Assembly: GCF_000442645.1 (NCBI RefSeq)
Contig: NC_021915.1
Span: 1,612,001-1,676,000 of the forward strand
Origin: Corynebacterium maris DSM 45190
GTDB taxonomy: Bacteria > Actinomycetota > Actinomycetes > Mycobacteriales > Mycobacteriaceae
Length of the DNA: 64,000 nt
Direction of reading: 5' to 3'
In this document: positions 26,333 through 34,518 of the stretch, in pieces
How positions within the stretch are numbered: the first letter of the stretch is position 1
How the letters are laid out: every line of letters begins with the position of its first letter
The notes under the pieces: generated by a model
Database searches by the model: none
Told to the model about the DNA's origin: nothing
What the model saw: only the letters and a program-made list of their open reading frames with translations
Position numbers and translations under genes: made by a program

Positions 26333-26839
26333 ATGGAGCAGCACGATCCCAGCGATGACGACATCGCCGAATCCATCGAAGGGCAGGCAGAAGAGACCCG
26401 CCGCCGCGCGCGGGTGTTCCGCCGGCCCGTCGAACTGATCACCGACGCCGAGCTCTCCCCGCATCAACGCCGCCTCAAACGCGAGCGCATCTACGTCATC
26501 TTGCAGATCATCCGTGTGCCGTTGCTGTTGCTGGCCATGCTCGTGTGGGCGCTGTGGGGGTTGTGGTGGCTGGCGGCGATCATCTTCGTCGTGTCCATCC
26601 CCCTGCCGGGCGTCGCCGTCGTGCTCGCCAACGAGAAGGGAACCAAACGCGACCACCGGCAGCAGTCGACGTACAAGCCGGCCGCGGCGCGCATGCACCA
26701 CAACCAGCTTCGTCAGGCGCAGGCGCTGGAACCGCCGCCGCCGAAAGAAGTGGAGCAAGGCCCCGAGGTCATCGACGCCGACCCGGATCCGGCGACCCCC
26801 GACCACCCCACCGACCCCCGGAAAGACGACACCCCGTGA
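26333..26839 (+). CDS. DUF3099 membrane protein
   Basis: 168-residue actinobacterial membrane protein. A charged N-terminus (~1-40) with the family block VELITDAELSPHQRRLKR is followed by two transmembrane helices (IIRVPLLLLAMLVWALWGLWW and LAAIIFVVSIPLPGVAVVLA) and a hydrophilic Pro/Asp-rich tail. ATG 26333 has TACGCT 7 bases upstream and no Shine-Dalgarno (leaderless). Its stop overlaps the GTG of the methyltransferase gene by 4 bp (GTGA). Function unknown. Confidence 0.85.
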   Translation: MEQHDPSDDDIAESIEGQAEETRRRARVFRRPVELITDAELSPHQRRLKRERIYVILQIIRVPLLLLAMLVWALWGLWWLAAIIFVVSIPLPGVAVVLANEKGTKRDHRQQSTYKPAAARMHHNQLRQAQALEPPPPKEVEQGPEVIDADPDPATPDHPTDPRKDDTP

Positions 26840-28386
26840 GCACTTCGCCCCGCACTCCCCTGACCACCGTCGCCGCTGCCGTAGGCGCAGCTTTTCGACG
26901 CCACGAATTCCACGCCGACGCCGTCGCCGCCCATCTCGGCCCCGCCGCCGCCGACGCCGTGCACCGTGGGGAGCCGGCCGCCGTCCGCGCCGCCACCCGG
27001 GACGGTTCGGTGTTCTCCCGCCTCATCCGCTTCTTCCTGTTGCGCAACCCCGCCTCCGTCGAGGAGGTCGACGGGCTGTGCGGATCAGGGGTCGCCGCCG
27101 GTCTCCTCGAGGCCCGGGCGGCGCTCGCCGAGCCTGATCCCGGCCGGCTGCGGATGGTCATGGACATGCGCCCGCACGTCATCGCCGGAGCCCACCGGTT
27201 GGTGATCTCCGACGCGGACGCCGCCATGACCGAGCATGTCCCCGACGCCGAGCACGTGCTGGGCGTCGGCGCGGCGAGCGTCAGTCTGCTGCAGTCCACG
27301 CCCACGACCCCGGTCGAGTCGGTGCTGGATCTGGGCACCGGGTCCGGTGTCCAGGCCCTTGGCCAACTGGAATGCGCGGCCGCGGTCACCGCCACCGACG
27401 TGCACGGACCCGCGCTCGATCTGGCGGAGGCGACGTTCGCGGCCAACGACGCGGCCGAGCGCGTGGAGTTGCTGCAGGGCCCCTGGTTCGAGCCCGTGGC
27501 CGGACGCCGTTTCGACCGCATCGTGGCCAACCCGCCGTTCGTCGTCGGGCTGCCAGAGGTCGGCCACGTCTATCGCGACTCGGGCCTGAACTTGGACGAG
27601 GCCAGCGAACTCGTCGTCTCTCAGGCCGCCGAACACCTCACCGAGGGCGGCACCGCGCACCTGCTGGCGGCGTGGATTCATCCCGCGGGCGGTTCCTGGC
27701 GCAACCGGGTGGCCTCCTGGCTGCCGGCCACCGGCGTCGACGCCTGGGTGATCCAGCGCGACGTCGCCGATCCGGAGCTGTACGTGGGCACCTGGTTGCG
27801 GGACGAGTCCATCGACCCGCGCTCCGCCGAGGCCGCGGAGCGCACCGAGGCGTGGCTGGATCATTTCGCCGCGCAGGACGTGGCCGGCGTCGGCTACGGT
27901 TTCGTGGCGTTGCGCCACATCGGCGACGCCCCGTCCGAGGTGCTCGTCGAGGAAATGCCGCAGGCGTTCACCGATCCGCTGGGCCCGGAAGTCGAGGAGT
28001 ACTTCGTGCGCACCGCCTGGCTGCGCGAGCACGGCCGCGACGGGGTCGCCGCCGGGCGTTTCGCGCTGCGGCCGGGCGTGGCCAAAGAAACGGTGGCCGT
28101 CACCGACGACGAGACCGGCATGGGGTTCAAGGACGTGGTCGTGCGTCTGACGCGCACCGACGGGCCACGGTGGAGCCACGAGATCGACGAGGCGTTGGCC
28201 GCCATCGTGGCGGGGCTGCACCCCGACGGCTTGGACCTGGGTGAGGTGGTGGGCATGTACGCCGCCGCCCGCGGGCTCGACGAGACCTCAGCCAACCAAT
28301 TGCACAGCGAAGCCATCACCGCGGTTGTCGACCTGATCCGCCACGGACTGGTCGTGCCCGCAGATGTGCTGGATAGAGAGGAATAG
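26836..28386 (+). CDS. class I SAM-dependent methyltransferase (MTS-type)
   Basis: Methyltransferase with the N6-adenine/glutamine-type small MTS domain. The SAM motif I is VLDLGTGSGVQAL (residues ~155-167), motif II-like TATDVHGPALDLAE, and the catalytic NPPF motif is IVANPPFVV. An N-terminal helical domain (~1-140) and a long C-terminal domain (~330-516) of unknown role flank it; 516 residues is typical of the actinobacterial group. GTG 26836 overlaps DUF3099 by 4 bp and dtd follows 4 bp after its stop. The NPPF motif suggests methylation of an amide or ring nitrogen; the target is unknown. Confidence 0.88.
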   Translation: MSTSPRTPLTTVAAAVGAAFRRHEFHADAVAAHLGPAAADAVHRGEPAAVRAATRDGSVFSRLIRFFLLRNPASVEEVDGLCGSGVAAGLLEARAALAEPDPGRLRMVMDMRPHVIAGAHRLVISDADAAMTEHVPDAEHVLGVGAASVSLLQSTPTTPVESVLDLGTGSGVQALGQLECAAAVTATDVHGPALDLAEATFAANDAAERVELLQGPWFEPVAGRRFDRIVANPPFVVGLPEVGHVYRDSGLNLDEASELVVSQAAEHLTEGGTAHLLAAWIHPAGGSWRNRVASWLPATGVDAWVIQRDVADPELYVGTWLRDESIDPRSAEAAERTEAWLDHFAAQDVAGVGYGFVALRHIGDAPSEVLVEEMPQAFTDPLGPEVEEYFVRTAWLREHGRDGVAAGRFALRPGVAKETVAVTDDETGMGFKDVVVRLTRTDGPRWSHEIDEALAAIVAGLHPDGLDLGEVVGMYAAARGLDETSANQLHSEAITAVVDLIRHGLVVPADVLDREE

Positions 28387-28390
28387 CCCC

Positions 28391-28825
28391 ATGAAAGCGG
28401 TGTTGACCCGAGTCACGTCGGCGTCCGTCACGGTCGACGACGAGGTCGTCGGCGCCATCGAGTGCCCCGACACCGGCGGGATCCTGGCGCTGGTGGGCGC
28501 CTCCCACGAAGACGGCGACGCCAACGCCGACGAGATGGCCCGCAAGATCGCGGAGCTCCGGATCCTGGACGGCGAGAAATCCGTCTCCGACGTTTTAGCC
28601 CCGGTGTTGCTGGTCAGCCAGTTCACGCTGCAGGGCCGGACCAAAAAAGGGCGTCGACCGTCGTGGTCGGACGCCGCCCCGGGGTCGCAGGCGGAACCGT
28701 TGATAGCGCGCGTGGCGGCCGGGCTGCGGGAGCGGGGGCTGGTCGTGGAGGAAGGTCGTTTTGGGGCGATGATGCAGGTGGCGTCCGTGAATGACGGCCC
28801 GTTCACTGTTTTGGTCGAAACGTAG
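28391..28825 (+). CDS. dtd: D-aminoacyl-tRNA deacylase
   Basis: Removes D-amino acids and glycine mischarged on tRNA. The 144-residue product has the conserved VSQFTLQGRTKKGRRPSW block (the SQxT motif) and the cross-subunit MQVASVNDGPFTV near the end; the family usually has NxGP(V/F)T here. Start MKAVLTRVTSASVTVD is canonical. ATG 28391 has AGAGGA 8 bases upstream and lies 4 bp after the methyltransferase stop. It is the last gene of the DUF3099 - methyltransferase - dtd operon. Confidence 0.96.
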   Translation: MKAVLTRVTSASVTVDDEVVGAIECPDTGGILALVGASHEDGDANADEMARKIAELRILDGEKSVSDVLAPVLLVSQFTLQGRTKKGRRPSWSDAAPGSQAEPLIARVAAGLRERGLVVEEGRFGAMMQVASVNDGPFTVLVET

Positions 28826-28960
28826 ACAGGTTGGTGCGAGGGGTGGTCTAATTTGAGGGACCCATTCTTTCCATGGTCCGCTCTCGCAGCGGGAATCGTC
28901 GGCGGTTGCCCCTTATGGTCACCCCCATGACGCGGAAACTATAATGTTTTGCTTCTTTGG

Positions 28961-28990
28961 GGGAACTTCGTGGGGCAGACTTACGTTGAA
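28961..28990 (+). promoter_or_regulatory. SigH-type promoter of sigB
   Basis: GGGAAC at 28961-28966 and CGTTGAA at 28984-28990 with a 17-base spacer match the GGAAt/c - N16-19 - cGTT pattern of SigH/SigE-type ECF promoters in Corynebacterium and Mycobacterium. It lies about 30 bp before the sigB start. A TATAAT at 28940-28945 may be a separate SigA promoter. Confidence 0.75.
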
Positions 28991-29020
28991 CGGTTAGCAA
29001 TGGACTTCAAGGAGGCCGTG

Positions 29021-30001
<981 letters not shown>

Positions 30002-30029
30002 CCGCCCCTCCTCTTCCCTGGCCGACGTC

Positions 30030-30066
30030 ACTGCCGTCGCGGACGAGACCGCTCCGCGACGGCAGT
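30030..30066 (+). terminator. sigB downstream hairpin
   Basis: 14-bp perfect stem ACTGCCGTCGCGGA / TCCGCGACGGCAGT with a 9-base loop, 29 bp after the sigB stop. The downstream tail (GGCATATACTT) is not a T-run, so efficiency is uncertain. Confidence 0.65.
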
Positions 30067-30237
30067 GGCATATACTTATCAATTTCCGTTAAGATATAGG
30101 GGAAAAGGATAGACGGCGATGAGGCTCCCTTTCGCATGGGGTATCATGTGAACGACCTCCCCTGGATGCACACCCCCGTCGTCCGCCGGTCTGACCTGCA
30201 GAACGGCTCATCGATCCCACAGAAAGGGCCTCGCGGC

Positions 30238-30927
30238 ATGCGTGACTTGGTGGATACCACCGAAATGTATTTGCGAACCATTTACGAGCTCGAAGAAGAG
30301 GGCATCATCCCGCTCCGGGCCAGGATCGCCGAACGGCTGGAACAGTCCGGCCCCACGGTCTCTCAGACCGTCGCCCGGATGGAGCGTGACGGGCTGCTCA
30401 TCGTCCGTCCCGACCGCAGCCTGGAAATGACGGAGACCGGACGTGAGCTGGCGACCTCCGTGATGCGCAAGCACCGGCTCGCCGAGCGGCTCCTGACGGA
30501 CGTGCTCAAGCTCGACATCCACCAGGTCCACGACGAGGCCTGCCGGTGGGAGCACGTGATGAGCGAAGAGGTGGAGAAGCGGGTCGTGGCCGTCCTCGAC
30601 GACGTCTCCCGCTCCCCCTTCGGCAACCCGATCCCGGGGCTGGAGGAACTCGGCGTAGACGAGGTCGGCGAACTGACTTTCGGGGTGCGCGCCATTGATC
30701 TGCCCAGCGGAAAACAGCTGCGCGCCCGCATCGTCCAGCTCAACGAGATTTTGCAGGTCGACGTCGAGCAGTTCCGCGCACTGCAGGAGGCGGGGGTGAC
30801 CGTCGGCGCCGAAGTCGGCGTGGTCAACGACGCCGGCGCCATCACCATCACCACCGACGAGGGCGCCACCGTCGAGCTTTCCGACGACCTCGCGCACGCC
30901 GTGCGGGTAGAGTCTGTCGCGAACTAA
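30238..30927 (+). CDS. dtxR: iron-dependent repressor DtxR
   Basis: Fe(II)-activated repressor of iron uptake and, in C. diphtheriae, of the tox gene. The 229-residue product is very close to classical DtxR: start MRDLVDTTEMYLRTIYELEEEG, helix-turn-helix RIAERLEQSGPTVSQTVARMERDG, metal-binding CRWEHVMS (the Cys102 equivalent), DVSRSPFGNPIPGL, and a C-terminal SH3-like domain. ATG 30238 is chosen by homology, with AAAGGG 9 bases upstream; the frame reaches back to 30136 without support. AT-rich promoter-like sequence lies at 30068-30110. Confidence 0.98.
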   Translation: MRDLVDTTEMYLRTIYELEEEGIIPLRARIAERLEQSGPTVSQTVARMERDGLLIVRPDRSLEMTETGRELATSVMRKHRLAERLLTDVLKLDIHQVHDEACRWEHVMSEEVEKRVVAVLDDVSRSPFGNPIPGLEELGVDEVGELTFGVRAIDLPSGKQLRARIVQLNEILQVDVEQFRALQEAGVTVGAEVGVVNDAGAITITTDEGATVELSDDLAHAVRVESVAN

Positions 30928-30975
30928 GTACGCACCCAGCGGCTTCATACGATTCAGCAGGAAAGCGACGGGCAG

Positions 30976-31965
30976 ATGAAACTCCTAGTCACCGGCGGCG
31001 CAGGATATGTGGGCAGCGTATGCGCCCAGGTCCTCATCGAGGCCGGCCACGACGTCACCGTGTTGGACAACTTGAGCACCGGAAACCGCTCCGCGGTGCC
31101 CGCGGAGGCCACTTTCGTCGAAGGTGAGGTCGCCGAGGACGCGGAGAAGGTGCTCGCCGAGGGTGACTTCGACGGCGTCGTGCATTTCGCCGCCCGCTCC
31201 CTGGTCGGAGAATCCATGGAGGTGCCCGAGCAGTACTGGCGCGACAACGTCGGCGCCACGCTGACGCTGCTGGAGGCCATGCGCGCCCACGGGGTGCGCA
31301 ACCTGGTGTTCTCCTCCACGGCGGCCACCTACGGCGAGCCGGAGCAGGTCCCCATCACCGAGGACATGCCCACCGCGCCGACCAACCCTTACGGTGCGAC
31401 CAAGCTGGCCATCGACTACGCCATCACCTCTTATGCCCAGGCCCATGGCCTGGCGGCCACCTCCCTGCGTTACTTCAACGTCGCCGGGGCCTACGGTCCG
31501 ATCGGTGAGAACCGCGAGGTGGAGACCCATCTGATTCCGTTGGTGTTGCAGGTCGCCCTGGGGCATCGCGACAAGATCTTCCTGTTCGGCGACGACTGGC
31601 CCACCAAGGACGGCACCCCGGTCCGCGACTACATTCACATCCGCGACCTCGCCGAGGCCCACGTGCTCGCCCTGGAGAGCAACGAGTCCGGCGCCCACCG
31701 CATCTACAACCTGGGCTCCGGCGACGGCTACTCCGTGCGCGAGGTCATCGAGATGTGCCGGGAAGTCACCGGGCATCCCATCCCCGCGGAGGTCGCGCCC
31801 CGCCGGGCCGGGGACCCCGCCACGCTGATCGCGTCTTCGGAGAAGATCACGGCGGAACTCGGCTGGAACCCGCGGCACACTGACCTGGAAACCATCGTCA
31901 CCGACGCGTGGAACTTCACCTCCCTGCTGGGAGAGCAGGCGCACAGCGCCCAGCGGGTGCGCTGA
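30976..31965 (+). CDS. galE: UDP-glucose 4-epimerase
   Basis: Short-chain-dehydrogenase epimerase interconverting UDP-glucose and UDP-galactose, supplying galactan of the arabinogalactan wall. The NAD motif is VTGGAGYVGS; the catalytic Ser/Tyr/Lys set appears as SSTAATYG and NPYGATKLA. 329 residues. It starts 48 bp after dtxR on the same strand, as in C. glutamicum, with AGGAAAG upstream. It ends convergently with the DUF4192 gene, 9 bp apart. Confidence 0.96.
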   Translation: MKLLVTGGAGYVGSVCAQVLIEAGHDVTVLDNLSTGNRSAVPAEATFVEGEVAEDAEKVLAEGDFDGVVHFAARSLVGESMEVPEQYWRDNVGATLTLLEAMRAHGVRNLVFSSTAATYGEPEQVPITEDMPTAPTNPYGATKLAIDYAITSYAQAHGLAATSLRYFNVAGAYGPIGENREVETHLIPLVLQVALGHRDKIFLFGDDWPTKDGTPVRDYIHIRDLAEAHVLALESNESGAHRIYNLGSGDGYSVREVIEMCREVTGHPIPAEVAPRRAGDPATLIASSEKITAELGWNPRHTDLETIVTDAWNFTSLLGEQAHSAQRVR

Positions 31966-31974
31966 ACCTTCCCG

Positions 31975-33114
31975 CTACGCCACTTGCGTGTCCCCCGCGA
32001 CGTCGACGGGATCGTGCGCGGTCAGGCCGTAGTGGCGGCGGGTGTCGCGACTGCCGACCTCCACGCAGCGCAGGACTTTGTCCGCCAGCCCGTGCTGGCT
32101 GGCCTCCAACAACAGCCCGGAGAGCGTGTGTCCGGGCGCTTCTGCCTGGGCGGCCACCAGCGCCGGGGTCGCCACCATCGGCAACCTGCGGCGGATCATC
32201 GCCAAAGCGTGCAGCGACAGCGCATTCGCCCGGATCGTCCCGCTGAACCGCCTCGCCACCGCCAACAGCAGCTCGGCGGCGGCGTCCGCGTTGCCCAGCA
32301 CCGAGGCCGCCACGATGTCGCGCAGCTCGGCGTGCGCCATGGCGATCGCCGCGACCACGAGGGTTTCCGCGTCGTCGATAAGTTCTTCCGCGTCCGCCCC
32401 GGTCGCCTCAATCTCTTCGAGCAGCAGATGCAGGTCGGTGGCCACCGCGGCCAACCACCGCGCCTGCTCCGGTCCCTCGTCCTCGCAGGCGCTGAAAGCG
32501 ATGCGGTAAGCGAACGCCTCCCACTGCCCGATCTCCGCGGCGTCCACGGGGTCGTCGGCGCGGTCGCCGGGCCTGATCGGGGCGAAGCGGGCGGCGGCGT
32601 CACTGCGACTTAACTCCGGCAGCGCGCCGTGTGCGATCCAGGGCTGCATCGACTGCGCCCCGACCACGTCCGCGACCCGCCCCGCCGACCACGCGGAGGC
32701 TGTGTCTGCGCCGATCGGGGGCGGACCGAACAGCAGCCGGTAGCGCTCCCCCGTCAGCACCTCCGGCACGGTCCAGCAGGCGTCGATGCTCATCACCCCG
32801 TAATCCTCCAGTTCGAGCAGACGGTCGACGGCCTCATCGATGTCGGCGCCCCGGCGACGCCGGGTGATGACGAAGGCGAAGACTAAGTCAGTGTGGGAGT
32901 CACTCAGGGCGCCGTCAGCAATCTCATGCAGGGAGTGGAAGGCTTCCTCGTCGTCGAGGTCGAGGCGCAGCACCGGCCCGAGGCAGTAGCGGTGCCCGCC
33001 GACGTTGTCGAAGGCGGCGAGCACGAGGGATTCTTGCGGGTAGAAACCGAAGATGGCGGGTAGGTTGGCCAGCAGATGGCCCGGATCATGCAGTGGCGTG
33101 GAATGTGTCGTCAT
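31975..33114 (-). CDS. DUF4192 family protein
   Basis: Actinobacterial family of unknown function. The 379-residue product opens with the family hallmark LLANLPAIFGFYPQESLVLAAF, then GPVLRLDLDD and AFVITRRRRGADID, followed by a long Ala/Leu/Glu-rich helical C-terminal half (~190-340). No signal or membrane segment is visible. ATG 33114 is preceded by GGAG at 10 bases; the frame to 33132 has no site. It faces galE and is divergent from the PAC2 gene across a 282-bp gap that contains a TTAACG-N7-CGTTAA palindrome. Confidence 0.85.
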   Translation of the reverse strand: MTTHSTPLHDPGHLLANLPAIFGFYPQESLVLAAFDNVGGHRYCLGPVLRLDLDDEEAFHSLHEIADGALSDSHTDLVFAFVITRRRRGADIDEAVDRLLELEDYGVMSIDACWTVPEVLTGERYRLLFGPPPIGADTASAWSAGRVADVVGAQSMQPWIAHGALPELSRSDAAARFAPIRPGDRADDPVDAAEIGQWEAFAYRIAFSACEDEGPEQARWLAAVATDLHLLLEEIEATGADAEELIDDAETLVVAAIAMAHAELRDIVAASVLGNADAAAELLLAVARRFSGTIRANALSLHALAMIRRRLPMVATPALVAAQAEAPGHTLSGLLLEASQHGLADKVLRCVEVGSRDTRRHYGLTAHDPVDVAGDTQVA

Positions 33115-33258
33115 GACTCTCACTCTCCGCACCGGGCGACGTCCTCGCCGGGCTGCGCCGTCGCAGCGTCCGTAAAAAGTGGATAACCCGGTTCATCCAC
33201 AGCCGAAGCCCAGGGTGGTGCCTGGGGGAAAAGACGGTCGCCGTCTAGAATGGATTGA

Positions 33259-33277
33259 TTAACGCAGGAGTCGTTAA
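33259..33277. repeat. palindrome TTAACG-N7-CGTTAA (possible operator)
   Basis: Perfect 6-bp inverted repeat in the intergenic region between divergent DUF4192 and PAC2 genes. Its size and symmetry fit a regulator site, but no regulator is identified. Confidence 0.4.
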
Positions 33278-33396
33278 TGATACCGCTGCGGCAGGCACGG
33301 AATATATTTCGGCTGACAACCGTTGCACTGCATAATGGCGCACGCACCATCTTGCGGCGCAGATAGACGATAGCTGACAGCAGGAGGAGGAGTGAC

Positions 33397-34473
33397 ATGT
33401 CGGACGTTAACCGCATGTACGAATTGGAGTACCCGTCACCGGAGGTGGCCACTGATTCTTCCGACGGACCCACCCTGATCGTCGCACTTCAGGGCTACGC
33501 GGACGCCGGCCACGCGATCGACGGGGCCGCGACGCACATCAAGGCCGCGTTGGAGTCCCACCCGGTGGTGTCGTTCCACAACGACGAGCTCATCGATTAC
33601 CGCTCCCGCCGCCCCGCGGTCACCCTCCAGGACGACCATCTGGACGGTTTTTCGGACCTGAGCCTGGACCTACGGGTGTTGCGCGACAACAAGGGCAAGT
33701 CCTTCCTGCTGCTTTCTGGCCCGGAGCCGGATTTCCGGTGGGAGGCCTTCACCACCGCGGTCGCCGACTTGGCGGACAAGTACGGCGTCGCCCAGACGCT
33801 GTGCCTGTACGCCTCGCCCATGCAGGTGCCGCACACCCGCCCGATGGTGGTGCTCGCGCACGGCAACTCCCCGGAGCTGGTCGACGATCTGTACACCTGG
33901 GACGCGCGCGTGACCGTGCCTGGCGCCGCCTCACTCTACATTGAACGCGAGCTGCACAAGCGCGGCCACAAGGTCGGCGGCTACACCGCGCAGGTGCCGC
34001 ACTACCTGGCGCAGTCGCCGTACCCGCAGGCCACCTACCAGCTGCTGACCGCGGTCTCTGAGGTCGCGGACCTGGACTTCCCGCTGCGCAGCCTGGAACA
34101 GGACATCAAGCGCGCCGATGAGCAGTTGTCGGAGCACACCTCCGGCAACCATGAGATCGCGCAGGTGGTCCAGGCCTTCGAGAAGCAGTACGACGCCGAG
34201 CTGGAGCGCTACCGTTCCGAGCACCCGGACGCCCGTCTGCCCGGCGAGGCGAAGGTGCCCTCCAGCGACGAGATCGGCGAGGAATTCGAGCGCTTCCTGG
34301 CCTCCATCAACCACGAGGACGCTCCCGCCGACGATCGTGACGACGCCGCCGGGCAGGCCCCGAAGACCAACGGCGCCCTGCCACCCGGCGTCGGTGAGGA
34401 CGAGGGGCAGCCGGAGGATTCCCCGGGCCCGGAGGACTCCCCGGAGCAGGACGACGACGGCGAGCAGCGCTAA
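33397..34473 (+). CDS. PAC2 family protein
   Basis: Member of the PAC2 family (proteasome-assembly-chaperone-like fold), Rv2714 position. The 358-residue product has the PAC2 core at ~25-230 (LIVALQGYADAGHAIDG; LLSGPEPDFRWEAF; LYASPMQVPHTRP; YTAQVPHYLAQSPYPQAT). A helical segment (~245-290) and a disordered acidic tail rich in Asp, Glu, Pro and Gly (~305-358) follow. ATG 33397 has AGGAGGAG directly upstream. It precedes the DUF3516 helicase by 45 bp. Its biochemical role in Actinobacteria, many of which lack a proteasome, is unknown. Confidence 0.88.
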   Translation: MSDVNRMYELEYPSPEVATDSSDGPTLIVALQGYADAGHAIDGAATHIKAALESHPVVSFHNDELIDYRSRRPAVTLQDDHLDGFSDLSLDLRVLRDNKGKSFLLLSGPEPDFRWEAFTTAVADLADKYGVAQTLCLYASPMQVPHTRPMVVLAHGNSPELVDDLYTWDARVTVPGAASLYIERELHKRGHKVGGYTAQVPHYLAQSPYPQATYQLLTAVSEVADLDFPLRSLEQDIKRADEQLSEHTSGNHEIAQVVQAFEKQYDAELERYRSEHPDARLPGEAKVPSSDEIGEEFERFLASINHEDAPADDRDDAAGQAPKTNGALPPGVGEDEGQPEDSPGPEDSPEQDDDGEQR

Positions 34474-34518
34474 GGGCTCCTCCCCGGCCGAGGCCCCGCG
34501 TCAGCTACGGTGGACAGC

